Made by a program: the position numbers and the translations under genes
The notes under the pieces: generated by a model
Told to the model about the DNA's origin: nothing
Databases searched by the model: none
Seen by the model: the letters and a program-made list of their open reading frames with translations, nothing else
Shown: one piece after another, positions 23,171 through 39,129 of the stretch
Position numbering within the stretch: position 1 is the stretch's first letter
Layout: the number at the start of each line of letters is the position of its first letter
Assembly: GCA_030340625.1 (NCBI GenBank)
Contig: JAOPHQ010002558.1
Location: 538,501-602,500 of the forward strand
Reading direction: 5' to 3'
Source of the DNA: Merluccius polli
Lineage: Eukaryota; Chordata; Actinopteri; Gadiformes; Merlucciidae
Length of the DNA: 64,000 nt

Positions 23171-25552
23171 GTGCTGCAGCAGTGTTGAAGGGGGGTATGG
23201 GGGTCAAGGCTGACTGGCGCTGGCTTCATGTTTCTAATGGCTGTCGGGACAAAGGAACGCCAGAGGTGATCCATGGTGCAGCGAGAACAGGTTATATACA
23301 CTACATAATCACATAATGACACAACCTTCAACCTCAGTGATCCTGGATGCTTAGGCCTTCCTATATGATCTCTTATTTAAGTTCATCTCTTGCGCCTACC
23401 TTTTTGAATGTTTCAATAATTTTGTTTTAAAAAATATATTTTAAAAAATCCCCTTTCATTGTCCCACAGTTTTTCCCTCCCAGTGATCTGCTGCTTTTCT
23501 TGAAATCATTCCTTTGACTTATTGTATCTTAACTAAATAATATTCTCAGGGCTTGTTTTGCCAAAGTCTTTGTTTCTTTATAACCTACATAAATCTAATG
23601 GGCATACCTTGGGCAATGGACACACATATCTCTCTCTCTCCTCTCTCTCTTCCTGTGGGTCATGTTTACTCAGACACAAACCTTGTAGTGTGGCATTCAG
23701 ATGTAGGACTGGGTCAAAGTGTCAGGTTTAGTTCACAGTCTAGTCTATGGTCAAAAATGGGTAAGTATGCACATTCAAACCAAACAATGATTACCACTGA
23801 CAGCCAACAATCAGCTTCTCTGTCTGGCTGCTTTAGCGATGGATGTCTGTTTAAAAAATATGGGTTACCCGCATCCATACATTTTATATAGCATGTATGA
23901 CAATACATTAATGGATATGGTAATACATCTTCTCTCTACTTAATGCACTGGGTGCACTTTGTCTGTGCATTAAGTATGCTCAGACAGAGTTGGCTAGTTT
24001 GTCATATACAGATACTACAAATTCATGGCTACAGTTGTAACCATGCATTTGTAATATTTACGATGGGTTGGGTTATCGTGTGATTATCTGTCAAAGGAAA
24101 GGCAGTCTTCATTTTCTGATGGTGCAGATGGTGTCATGCTGCAGGGGGCTATGGTAGCCTACAGTCTAGTTGCAGAATCTGGTTGTGTCTGGTTCTGGAA
24201 GGACGTGAGGTTCATCTGCTCTCAGGAGTGACTCTCTTAAGACCAGTCTACACATGCATCTCCATGTCTACATGTATAAGATATGCTCATACACAGATTG
24301 AACCAACCGGCATGAATTATCACTGGTTATGTCAGACATATCTTGCTTTGCTTTTGTACCCAATGAAAGCAAAAAATAGCAGACAATATGCAAAATAGTA
24401 TTATAGAGTATGATAATAGTATTGTAGTATTATTATTCAATTTTGTATTAGAATTTTTAAACTAACTTTGACTTTGTTGAAAAAGGCTCTATAAATAAAG
24501 TTTGCATTTGAACTTCCCTAAAGCAGGATTTGCATTTGTGAATGAGAAAAAATGACACTTGCACAGCTTTTGACCAACCCTCTCTGAAAACCTATTAATT
24601 CACTTCATGTTGTTATAAACGTGGTGCACAAAAGAGGATGCACATTCCCTATATTTAGAACAAATACAGTGGAATGATTAACACTAGAATGAGTTCTTAT
24701 GCACAGCCAAGGTCCATTGCTCCTCAACATTTCTCTCGTCTTTGATCGCCAACGATAGTTATTAACTATGTGTCAGAATTAACATGGATGTGTCTGTTGC
24801 TAAATTTTAAGGGGATACTTTACAAGGCAACCTTTTCAGAGCTGGCTTCAGCTTGACATCATTTGTACTCATCAAAGCAGCGCCACATTCCATTGATGTG
24901 ACTTCACAGACAAGTTTGATCATATATCAGGCTGGTGTAACGTTATGAATTTTGTATCAGAACAATTTCCTAGGTAGAATTTAAAAATGGATTCTGCCAG
25001 GTGGAAGACCTTTTCTAAATGACTAGGACAGAGAAAAAATGCATGCATGCAGAAATTAATTAATGTTTATTCATGTGGTATGCAGTAACAACTAAGATAC
25101 AAACTTAGTGGAAAGAATTTAGGCAGAAGTTGGTCAAACTTGGCAGACCACCAACTAAACATTGACCCAGAGTTTAAAGTGACCATTCAGTGCCTTTGAC
25201 CTGTCTACCAGGGAGCCTCTCAAACTCTTTGACCCAGCCCTCTGGCAAATTTACTCACACATTCAGTGAAGTCTGACACCTCACCAACGTAGCAATGTGG
25301 TTCAATGCAAACACCCATTTATAACATGCATGGGTGTAGAGTCAGTAACGGTTAAAATGTATGGTGCACAATTTCAGTGTATAGGTGCAGTCCACAGATA
25401 TTTCCAACACATTTTTCCCGTCCCGTCTGTAGTTTAATAGCTACAACTAAAGTACATCTCACACAATCCTCTATTAACGAAAAGGAAGCAGATTTCCAAA
25501 ACAAAGACTTTATTCTTATACAGCCAATTGAGAGGCAAGACAATTCAGTTGA

Positions 25553-25935
25553 TCAGTAGCCAGTCTTGGGGGATCCCTTCCCAGGCCTTCCCGAAACAAC
25601 TGGCTCTCCAGGGGTATAGTTGGTTTGGACAGAGACCTGTCTGCCATGATGGTAGCTGGACCTGGCGCTGAAGGAGTAGACTGGCAAGAAAAAAAGTGAT
25701 GTTGGGCAAACATCTATTTACAAGGGGGAGTGACAAAGGAGCATCTATTTTTTTTTAAAGTTAGAGATGGTCAAGTTTAGGTATTTGGTTAGATAGTTTT
25801 GTCTGGCTTACCGGATGTAGGCATACCTCCGCCCAAGCCTGCCATTGGGCGACTGTCGTAGTCACCCAATGGCAGGCTCTGGGAGGGCTTATACTTCTCC
25901 CCTTCCTCCATCTGCCACCGTTTATGCGTCCTGGG
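25553..25935 (-). CDS. 3' end of an unidentified gene (two exons)
   Basis: Penultimate exon 25935-25812 (start edge tentative) reads PRTHKRWQMEEGEKYKPS, then LPLGDYDSRPMAGLGGG, and ends at a GTAAGC donor. The last exon (25680-25553) follows a strong acceptor (TTTTTTTCTTGCCAG) and continues in phase: VYSFSARSSYHHGRQVSVQ, NYTPGEPVVSGRPGK, ending KTGY and TGA. AATAAA lies 39 nt after the stop (25514-25509) with a T/G-rich tract beyond it. Matching phases, consensus splice sites and a poly(A) signal make this a real gene 3' end. The 131-bp intron is short. The peptide is polar, Gly/Ser/Tyr-rich, with no membrane span or domain I recognise. No upstream exon was found between 25.94 and 28.2 kb; there is a stop in this frame just upstream of the exon. 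The gene lies between fitm2 and r3hdml, where mammals have none known to me. Confidence 0.55.
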
Positions 25936-28229
25936 CTTAGCGCCGCCGAAGACGATTGTTTAAAATACAAACAAGGGGCATTTTTTCCCCCCTACACCAG
26001 AATGATAGTGAATAGAACCAGACCCTTCTCCAGCGCAAAAGCAAAGTGTAGAGATAGGTCTGACTATGTGAGACTATAGATGGTCAAGTTTGGGAATTAG
26101 GATACCAAATTGTTATGTTTAGAAAGCAGCACGTCGCCAGACAATCATACTGCAATTTTGGGCACCCAGTCTAGTGGTGGACTCCTTAATCACGCACCAA
26201 GAAACAAGCTGATGCTTCCTTGAATGTTGCCAAATCTAGGAACCAAGTCATTAGGAAATCTAGGCTTCCAACTGAATTGGGACAGTCCTACACTGCCATA
26301 TTGTCTCCATTTAGGAAACATCCGTGCAACTGAAACCATGGAGCCATTACTCCAATTTAAAGGAGAGCCAAAAACTTGACCCTGCCATCTTCTCAGGAGA
26401 TGACATCCATGAACTTGTCATGGCACTGAAAGCACAACTTTGACTGCTTGAACATACAACTATACACATGAAGTGGCACCTATGGGTGCAATACTGGCAA
26501 ACCCCACCAAAGTTAGCATGGTACCCAATTGTCAAAGTAATGGCCATTTCATAGCCCAATAGGGGAGTGCTTATTGAAGCAACTTCCAACTGTAGAGGAC
26601 AGCATATTCTCATGCATTGCCTGCTGGGCCGTGGTGGCAGCTACTCGGATGGCCTAGAACAGCATTTGGTAGGGCCTCCCTCCGCCATGGCGACGAGGCA
26701 CTATCCCCATCTCCCTCCTGGAGCCTTGGGCTGCTGTCCTGGCAGGCAGAGGTGCAACTGGACCCACGCTGCTCCGGGCTGGATCCAGGGGCCTCTAGCA
26801 GCAGACGGCTGCTAGTGGCTGGTTCTGGGAGGTGGCTGTCCGTCAATGTGGCTGGTGGCTCCAGGGCGTCTTTGGGCCCCAAGTTGGGCACCAGTGTAAC
26901 AGTAGACCCCTACCACATGCCACTTAAGTGGCTTCACTGGGCTCCTCCAACATAGGACACAGGTAGATGTTGTAGAAAAAACGGGTTATTGGAGATGGAC
27001 CATAGCGTCATGACAGTGGCTCTCTCCTGAGTGTGTGGTGATAGCTGGTTTATCTTGGGTGCCATGATTGCTTTGCACCACAGGTGTGCAGCCCCACCCA
27101 GCCCAGAGTCTAATCAGTCTTACTCGTCCAGGTGAGGCTGTAAACCAGCTATCAACCACACACACACACTCCACACATATATTTCCAAAACAGTCGACTA
27201 CTTCTATGACCTACGTTTGTAATCACAAATTCACTTGACATAAATCATAGTGGCTCTATATATCCTGTGTTTATTCTGCTGTTTTGAACTCATGGAACAG
27301 CTTTCTGATGTGGTCTGGATGGATGCTCTGGTAAGGGCCTGTGAAATTCTTCCCGCGCCAGCAACATGTTAAACAGCAGATACACAAGGAAAAGGGGGGG
27401 GGCCTGTCAGCAAACTGTTAATTGGCGCACAGCCAGGCTCCTTTTTAGCCTCCGTGTTCATTCATGTTCACGGCTGAGTTTAAATCATCTTTATACGTTC
27501 TCAGCTCTATTTAAACTGAAACATAGCCCATGTCTTGACCTTTCTACAAAAATATACACGTGTGTTCTGAACAAAGTTGGAAGACATTTAGCAGAGTGTC
27601 TCAAACTTTTAAGGGTTAGGGGTTTTATACATGATTTGAATCTAGTGCAGATTATTTTATCTTTCTCTCAAACACATCCTACATTCTGGCCTGGGTGATC
27701 TTGGGCTGGTAAGAGAGAACCATTAGTTAAGTCTGATTAGCCACATCCACACCTGACCACATTAGCATCTCAGCTGGTAGCAATATGGAAACATAACAAA
27801 AAAAAACATATTGAGATGAGATTCATCAACATTTCACAATCTGAAACTGTCAATGTCGTTAGACAGGTTATTATTTTTTTCTTGAGTTCATCATGGGGTG
27901 TTAAGTGATCCTTTTGGGGATCTTTCCCAGTAGCAGTGAAGCAAACTAGTGTGGTGCTGTGTCCTGGTTTGTGTTTGGTCTGCAAATGACGGTGGTAAAT
28001 GTTTATTAACACAATTAACATTATAAATATGAAGTGAAATGATTGGCAATAGCCATTTGCAAGTAAGCTTTAATACCAAATGGTTACTTAATGTTACAGG
28101 GAACAGAAATACCTCAACTCTACATTGTATTGTTTCATATTATTTATTAAAATTCAAAACTATTGAGAAGAAAAATCATATTGTTTGCATCATAAAAAGA
28201 GTCCTGTATTCAAGCAAGTAGTTTCCTAC
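25936..28229. other. Gap between unidentified gene and r3hdml
   Basis: This should contain the upstream exons of the minus-strand gene ending at 25553, but I cannot pick any out. It holds the LTR remnant at 26567-27175. A plus-strand open stretch ending at a stop at 26437 (PAIFSGDDIHELVMALKAQL) looks coding-like but has no start or splice support. Confidence 0.4.
26567..27175 (-). mobile_element. LTR retrotransposon fragment (5' LTR, PBS, gag start)
   Basis: 26895-27175 is a second copy of the LTR at 11016-11335, more diverged and with TG...CA ends. On the minus strand the LTR end TTACA is followed after one base by TGGTGCCCAACTTGGGG, which fits a tRNA primer-binding site of the TGGYGCCCAAC type. 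A minus-strand open frame then continues (LGPKDALEPPATLTD ... SSPRLQEGD), which may be the start of gag. No pol or 3' LTR is seen, so the element is truncated. Confidence 0.6.
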
Positions 28230-28496
28230 ATTTCTATGAAATGCTTGTCGTGGAGCAGCCGAATCAGGCATGCGACAAGAAGGTGTTCTCTGAGTGAACC
28301 TCCCAGTGGGAAAGAAGAAGCGGAGTAGGTGAGTTTATACGTCAGATGCCTTTCCAGTGACTCGGCTCAGTTAAACTTCCCTGCCACATTATGTCAAGTG
28401 GACTTGTTTGCCATGGTTAGAGCCAGAGTCTGGCTCTGCCTTTCTTCTCAACCGTCTGCCTGCCTGTCTGTGCTCAACTGGCCCAGAAGAATGAAG
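28230..28496 (+). other. r3hdml: Candidate 5' exon of r3hdml
   Basis: The segment ends GAATGAAG before GTAAAT at 28497. The r3hdml coding exon starts exactly after an acceptor at 28992-28993, so an upstream exon is required. An ATG at 28411 (MVRARVWLCLSSQ) would stay open and join in frame, but the cleaner signal peptide starts downstream. I treat this as mainly 5' UTR. Its left edge and the transcription start are not determined. Confidence 0.45.
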
Positions 28497-29035
28497 GTAA
28501 ATTAGACTAGCAAAATACTATTTTTTAGCAAATGTAGACTGTGGTTTAAAATTATATGTTCCAATTTGTTGTATGTATCTCTCAAAGTGTATGATTATTT
28601 TAGTCAACAATGCTTTGATATTTTGGTTCTTAAGTTTTACACTTAATAATCACTTTCCATGTTTATTTTAATGATTGCATTTATTTTCTAAAATGGCAAT
28701 AGCAAGTCATTGATTTTTTTTTGTGTGTGCAAATTTTACCCCGAAATCCCAAAATTGTAATTCAACATATTGTATTCCATGTATATTTAATTACGTAATA
28801 TATGACACATTAAATACATAAATAAATGTATTAAGTATGTATTTAATATAGGAATAATAATATATTGATTTAATATAGCATATATTTTACATAACAAAGT
28901 AAAATGATTAAATAAATTAATAATATATAAATAACTCTATACATAAATATAATGAAATAAAAGGAAAATAAATCAAATGTCTTTACCCATCAGATGCTGA
29001 TAAGCAGCTACTCCAGTCTTCTTCAGAGGGCAGAG

Positions 29036-32485
<3,450 letters not shown>

Positions 32486-32486
32486 A

Positions 32487-34280
32487 GCCACTATAGGGGA
32501 CACTGCAGAGTATACATCTCACTGTAGTGTGTCCTGTTTTCATGGGGAAGACCCAAAACTATCAAAAGAGAAGATCCCATTCAGAGCATTCCAGAGATAA
32601 CTGGGGTAATATGACTTTTATATACATGACAATTCTTTCCTTTCATTTTACAAATATAGTTACCACTACTTGTATGACCAAACTGTGACATGTATGAATT
32701 AATTTGTATAGATGAACTATGGATCCATTCAAATCTTTTGAGTTTGAATTGAATACAAATTATTTCCTTAGTAAACATATTTCATCCTGCCTCGTAGTCT
32801 CAACATATTCATATACAAATGTTTCTTTATTTGCACTGTAAAAATATCTTAACTAAGTGAACATTGTGAGTGTAACAAAACAAAGACTAAAAATCACTTT
32901 TTTTTGTGCCTAATCTTTCATTTCTAATCGTTTTTGTTGTTTTGATGATGCTTTTGTTTTTTATATTATCGCTTTTTTTAAAAACAAGATTTCTCTGTAA
33001 TGTTAAGTTCAATCCTTACAACAATAATAAAACGGATACAAAAATGTAGGACCTAATATGTGGGTCTTCGGGTCTCTTTTTTGGGTGAAAGTATTCTTTG
33101 TGTTATTGAGTTATAATAACGAGGCCATAGCTCGCTATCAATGGTACTACTGTCCAATACCTGTGTGCTAGAAGCATTTGGCCTTGCTCTCTCATTGCTC
33201 CATTAATCCTCAAGAGAACATACCTGTTGTAAAACAGGAGTCTAATGCAGATTTTATGGCCGTAAATAAGAGGGAAAACCATCCATATACCTGGCAGATT
33301 CAGCCATGGACAGGCTGTCGCACCGACGAATAGACAGAAAGACAGAGATGGATAGACATCTTCCTATCTCTGCACGTGCACACACGCATGCACACACAGA
33401 TATATTGGATACCTTAACATATACAAATCACTGCCACAGAAATTGAATGACATTTTGGAAGGAAGAATCTGTGAAGGACCTGTGAAGATGTGTCGTCTAA
33501 CATCACAGAAACTTAACAATAATGTGACAATAATTAAACTATAGAAACTCTGTGGTGTAAGACTTATTTATCACTGTTTATTTAGGTCTGTCATTTTTCT
33601 ATCATTACTTCAAGCTTTGCAAGTAGTACACTTAATGGCGCCATGGATGTGTGTAATATATTCTGCAGATTAGGCCTATTGAGATTCAATTTTCACACAG
33701 CTGTTTGGCTAAAGCTACTGCTAAATTGTGGTTCCTTGCTAAAATGAAATGGGAGGCATGCAAAGGGGAAATTGAATAAAGAGCTCTGTGCCAAGAGGCC
33801 GTGGCAGACTTGCAGCTGAAATGCCAATGGGTTCATTCATTGCAACTATATGTCTTTCAGCTTATTTTAATAAGATGGATGGTCGTTCTTTGGGCTGTTA
33901 GGTTAACTATGTCGGGGGGAGTTACAAAGCCAGGAAGTGACATCACTCCAACTCACAACATGGCTGCTAACACTACACCTATCTGCTGCCACCCTCAGTG
34001 TGTTCCACGCCTCTCTCTCTCTTTGATGTCCCTCTCAGCCTGATGCCTTTCCCTTGCCTATTATTTTGTATAAACTAGTTTAAATTACGCCCAGCGTATA
34101 CATTTGCCAATCCTACATTCTCAGAAATAGTCTGATGATGATGGGGGGGGAACTAGATACAAACTCATAATAACTTCACGTCTATTTGAGTTTCATCTTG
34201 TTGCCATGGTAACAGCTGCCATATAGATTGGTGTCCATACGAGCCTGGTTACTGTTTAACCTCTCCACCCACATTTGCCC
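32487..34280. other. r3hdml 3' region and gap to hnf4a P2
   Basis: A+T-rich, no further exon seen. The first part is probably r3hdml 3' UTR. Candidate poly(A) signals include AATAAA near 33026. Confidence 0.5.
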
Positions 34281-34466
34281 AGATTAGGAGAATCAATAAG
34301 ATAAGAGTAGCACCCGTGGCCTTACCTTGCACCAACACCCTTCTCACACTACAGCAGCCTGCACAAACGTCCATATTTCACACCTTGTGCTTTGCGAACG
34401 CAAAAGGAGGGTAAAGCAGATGCTTTGAAGCAGAGGAGAGGAGCGGAAAGAGAAAGAAAAGACAGC
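34281..34466 (+). promoter_or_regulatory. hnf4a: Candidate hnf4a P2 promoter / 5' UTR
   Basis: Immediately upstream of the P2-type first exon are AATCAATAAG at 34291-34300 (ONECUT/HNF6-type core ATCAAT) and an overlapping GATAAG at 34300-34305 (GATA). A TAAT core on the minus strand lies at 34282-34287, and GTTTAAC (HNF1 half-site-like) at 34254-34260. The human P2 promoter is known to use HNF1, HNF6, PDX1 and GATA inputs. Motif calls are by eye and short, so the assignment rests on the exon next to them. Confidence 0.5.
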
Positions 34467-34515
34467 ATGGTCAACGTGAACGCACAGGTGACGTCGAGTG
34501 TGGAGCTTCCATTTG
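34467..34515 (+). CDS. hnf4a: hnf4a alternative first exon (P2 type, exon 1D-like)
   Basis: The 49-nt coding segment MVNVNAQVTSSVELPF plus one base ends TTTG before GTGAGT. Human P2 transcripts start with a 16-residue peptide of the same form (MVSVNA...), joined to the exon that here begins at 44769. Length (16 codons plus 1 nt), phase and the MVxVNA start all agree. Splicing to 44769 gives a D codon, as the P1 exon does. The P2 product would be 440 aa and lacks the N-terminal activation segment of P1. It is too short to show as an ordinary open frame. It lies 8.9 kb upstream of P1; the human spacing is several-fold larger. Confidence 0.88.
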
Positions 34516-37500
34516 GTGAGTACACAGACTGCTTCAACTGCTTCGACTGCTTTCGGTGGTGAAAGATTAGGTGCAATGGCTGCTTGTGTTGCTTTTTGTT
34601 GGTTTTAAAGTGTGTAAGGTATACTTCACGTAGTGTTGCTACTGGCTTTGACACACTGCACAGCACATTGGCTTCAGATCCCAGCAGCATATCTGGTTGG
34701 ATGTAGATCTGGAGTATGCTTTTACTTTAGCGTCAAGTCTTCTGTTATGGCTGCAATTTATGAAGGTGTGTCCTGGGCTATCTGTAGATTTACAATGTTC
34801 AAGACTAGACCAATAGTCTGGTGACACTGAAGCGATTAGTTTTCAATAAGTTAGGTATATAATAATAATAAAAATAATAAGTATAATACGTTTTTGATAA
34901 AGGCTTAGAGCTCTGAGCACTTTCATTTTAGAGGATGCTAACAAATGTCTCGGCCTATGGACAGACACGCCATGTTCTGTTCATAGGGTGAAATTAAAGG
35001 TGACGAAATGATGAAAACACCTCTTCTTACTAGGTTGTTGTCCAGGGTGCTGTATGGAGTTATGAGAGCATCCGGTATGCCTCTGATAACTGTAACTGAC
35101 AGCCAAACAGATGTCCTCATTCACACTCCTGCTCTCCTTAGTCCTTCCACACATGTACACTGTACACTTTGTATTCATGTAGCGGCATATAACAAGATCC
35201 TCTTACTGTTCTGTTCTTCGCGGTATTTTATGAAAAAGGATGTTTTGCATAATAGGGGGTTACTCAGGGCTGTGCTTGGCTGAGGGTTGTATGCCAGTTG
35301 CCTTTCACAGTTTGGAATTGCACAAAGAAAAGCAAGGACACTTGGAGATTATTTTTTTGTATTATTAACACTGCTGGACAATGCAAGGGAGGTTCAACAG
35401 ATCGACCGACTTTCTGGAATGGGATCAATTCCAGGGTGAAATGCCATAGCTTGTTAATATTGACCGGACGTGATCTTTATTGTTGGATCTTCATTGTCCT
35501 TCTGACTGTGATGGGAGTGGTGTGTGTATGACAGCAAAAAAGAGGGCTCAGGATGATGCATTGTGGCTTTATTCACCTTAGAGCTGCACCTTTTGGGACC
35601 CATCTAAGATTTGAAGGAGTTCTGCTATCTGTTTTGGATATATACGACAATGTATAAATATAACTATAATCTTGACTTACACAGAATTCATGCAACTGTT
35701 ACTTGGTCCTATAGATACCAAGAGCTGATCCATGTCTTGGCTCCATGTCTCGAATTCTGCAAATGTAGCCTTTTTTGCTACCCATGTGTAGCAACCTCAA
35801 TGTTTTCTGGGGGTCACCATCACCACCATCACCACCATCACCATCACCACCATAATACGGTGCACATATTTTTTTAATAGAGTTGAACTTTGAGTTGATT
35901 TATTATGAATAATATATAGAAATATATTTTATGAAAGGGTTTTTCTTTGCTAAACACCAGCAAACTAGAAAGATCATCCAAAACCAAAGCATTCATGTAA
36001 CCAATGTATTTCCTTGGCAGCTGTATTTTCTAAGCTACTTGGGCTGATCTATGTGTGGCCCAGATCAGCTTATATAGCCCTTATGTGGAAACAAATAGAA
36101 CAGCCACTGCTTATAGGTGATTTGGACTCGATAATTATGCTGACACACAGAATCCAACCGGTTAAACAATGTTGGGATCTCTGAGGGTTTAATATTATCT
36201 TGTGTTGAACCTAACCATAGCCTGTTATTAAAACATATCAGTAATGAGATGCAGCCACCACTGGCAGACTGTTGGTAGCCTACACCATAACATGCTTCGA
36301 ATCATTAATAAATACGGTATATGATTGTAATAGACCCTTTTCACAGAGGTGTCACTTATAACACTAATTATGGGTCTGCTCCTTTTATGAACCAGGGCAT
36401 GGGTAGTAGACTTATCTTCACAAGTGTCCTACAAGGACGCCTCTGTGAAAAGGGTATACACAGCTTGTCTTTCAGCTGTGTATATAGTCAATGGGAATAC
36501 AAGTAGATGTACATGAATGTCTCCAAAAAACAAAACTCCAGTTGCAGGAGGAGGATGAGCCAAATAGACAAAGTTTTTTTCTGGATGACGATATAAAATG
36601 GTCAACATGGAAATAATACCTACCTCTTCTGAATATCACCCAGTTTAGGGCTCTTTATATCCTTTAAAGTAGGGTCAACTAACCAACTCAAACAAAAACG
36701 TCATACATACGTACAACATAACATCGTGTCAGAGAGGATTAATTGCCCAACGGCCACAGCATGGACAAACCCTTTCTCCTGCCGTGCTTGTTTGCAGAAT
36801 CAGTTGGTGAATGTAAACACAACAAAAGCCATTTGACAGCCCCTCAGCGACCCATGTGTTTGCCTAGAGAACTGGACAACTTGGTGGTGGTTCTTCACTA
36901 GCGAGCTGTAACCACACATTACAGGCTCTGTATGAATGACACAGCACGGAGTCAACAAGTCATACGATGTTTTAGATCCTGGACTTTGTGACACCTGTTG
37001 TTTTTTTACGTTTTGTGGCAGCAGTAGTAGGCCTATATAAGCTACAAATTGTATAATATTGTGGGTACCGAATTGAGAGTAACAATTTGTCATTTAATTA
37101 AGTGCTTTGACTAAAGGTAGAGCGAATTTGTTGCCTTAAAGGCAGTCCCCACATAAAGTGTGTTGGGGTAATTGTGTCAGGCAAAATTAAAAACCCAGGA
37201 GTATAAATAAAAAAACAGGAGACAGGTGTTGAGTAAAATATGCAATTATTTACTTAATAAAATCAGAATACACAAAGCTTTGGGCAAAAAACAATCACAT
37301 ATTGGACACAAGTGTAGCTGCATAAACCGCAGGTAACAAACAGAAAGGAGTAATCTAGGGAACTAAAGTATTCTAGGAGGACCTCTAGCGGACAAAACTA
37401 AAACTGGCATGGGGGAAATATCAGCATATATTTTGGGCAGCCATATTAGTTGTGTACATCATTATATTAATAGGTAATTTAGCAGTCAATTTAGCAATTG

Positions 37501-37985
37501 TATTTAGTTCATTCAATATTCAAATATTCCAAACAACCAATAATAATATGTCAATAGATCCCTTCAGTAGGCCTACTTCAGTGCAGTACTTCATACGTGT
37601 CTTATTTGCCCCAAAATAAGAATAGCCTACAAAAACAGAATGACAATTAATAGCATTAGAATATGATCATATAATCTGTTATGAAATATTAAATATTCAC
37701 CATTTAGGAAGTATCTCTGTAGACAGGGCCAGAATGGTCATCTGTGAGTTCTAGAGAATTACAGGATGGCCGTCGGCCGTCGCAAGGCCTATTCCACAGA
37801 AATTGGAATTTAATTGATAAATTAAGTAAATAACACCAGAAAGAATTGCTGAATGCTGTGTGCGCGATCATATATATCCGGTCTGAATGCCTCACAGGGA
37901 TGTTTCTTTGTCCCAGTCCATCCCTGTCTGTGGGCTTTAAACCTGAGGTAGAGTCTCTAATTAGCAGTGCAGTAAGAGGTCAGCG

Positions 37986-38043
<58 letters not shown>

Positions 38044-39129
38044 GTTCACTTGACACTATTAATCCGGCCGTCCGGGTTTCCAATCAAATCTCATTGTGAC
38101 AGGCATTAGTGGATTATCCCCTGCTAGCCACACTCCCCGGGGGCCCCAGTGGAGCCGACACACAGGAGCCCTGCAGCCGTGAGCCTGCATTGCCTCTCTC
38201 CCCTGTCTCCCCTGTCTCTGTCTCCTCAGTGTGGCCGGGCCGGAGACACCACCGGCCACCACCGCCTGCTACCAGGGGCCGGGGCTCAGGGGCCTGTATA
38301 CGCACGGCTGGCCCCCCATCATAGCCTGGCTTCTACTCTCACAGGGATGTATGGAGAGAATAATGGAGCACTGCACTTCCAAGGTAAAGAGACTGGAAAA
38401 GCAAGGTGTTGGTGGTGGTGGGTGTGGGAGGGGGGTCCTTTAATAAGGCAGAAGGGAATACAACGAGTGATGCCTGGAGAAGGCAACTATTTGCATTTGA
38501 TTATGTTTTGTTTCATGGTGGAGTTTCCAGTCACAAACAGATGTAACCATTTTTACAATTTTGCTCTTTGTAGAAACAGGTGCTTTGTATGTAAAAAAAA
38601 AAATAAAAAAAATCACTTATTCCATACTAGGATCTTTAATTCTTTGTTCTCTTAGCCAATGATTGAGGTGTATGGTTAGGCTTGTTGGGGAAGAAACATA
38701 TACCTAGAAATAATAAACAACCTTTTTATGCACTGTAACGCCATTCACACTCAGTGGCGAAACAACATGTAGTTATGCTACATCTCCACAGGGTGGCAGC
38801 AGTACCCAGATATTGTAATTTCAGTGAAGCCGAGCTGTTAAATTGTTCCTGTACCTGTTCCCAGTGGATAGGATAAAACCGCTAAAAAAAAAAGTATACG
38901 TACATGAGAGGAAATGAGGTTTGACCTAAACTAATTCGTTATTTTTTTATTGTTAAAGTGTTGAGCTGACAGATGCGACTCAGAAGCTACTCTATCATCA
39001 GATATAACGGGTCCCCTAGTGTGTGCTGTTAAAGGTTTTCTTACAGCGAATTTCTCAACCCAGACTCATGTTAATCACAACATGGAGGTGAAGTGTCTAT
39101 CGACTGGCTGCTGGCCGGGAGGCCCCAGA
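34516..39129. other. hnf4a P2-P1 interval, left part
   Basis: Non-coding intron sequence of P2 transcripts. It contains a (CAC/CAT)n tract at 35815-35852, a (CA)n run at 37990-38041 and a GC-rich block at 38060-38330 with CT-rich sequence before an AG at 38229-38230. That block resembles an exon but I could not connect it to hnf4a in phase. Confidence 0.5.

Larger units (their letters stand above)
22558..25508. other. fitm2 upstream region and intergenic repeats
   Basis: Just upstream of fitm2 is a CpG-containing stretch (22560-22680) that probably holds its promoter. Beyond it lie a TAAG/TCAG microsatellite, a repeat-tail motif, a hAT MITE and A+T-rich sequence with no coding exon that I can support. 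Confidence 0.5.

Noticed and set aside
26617..26955. Plus-strand 112-residue frame as a gene
   Set aside because: It overlaps the LTR and primer-binding-like sequence, is antisense to the likely gag start, and has no splice or family support.
38060..38400. GC-rich block in the P2-P1 interval as an extra hnf4a exon
   Set aside because: It has an AG after CT-rich sequence and a possible donor, but no frame matches hnf4a or joins in phase. It may still be regulatory.
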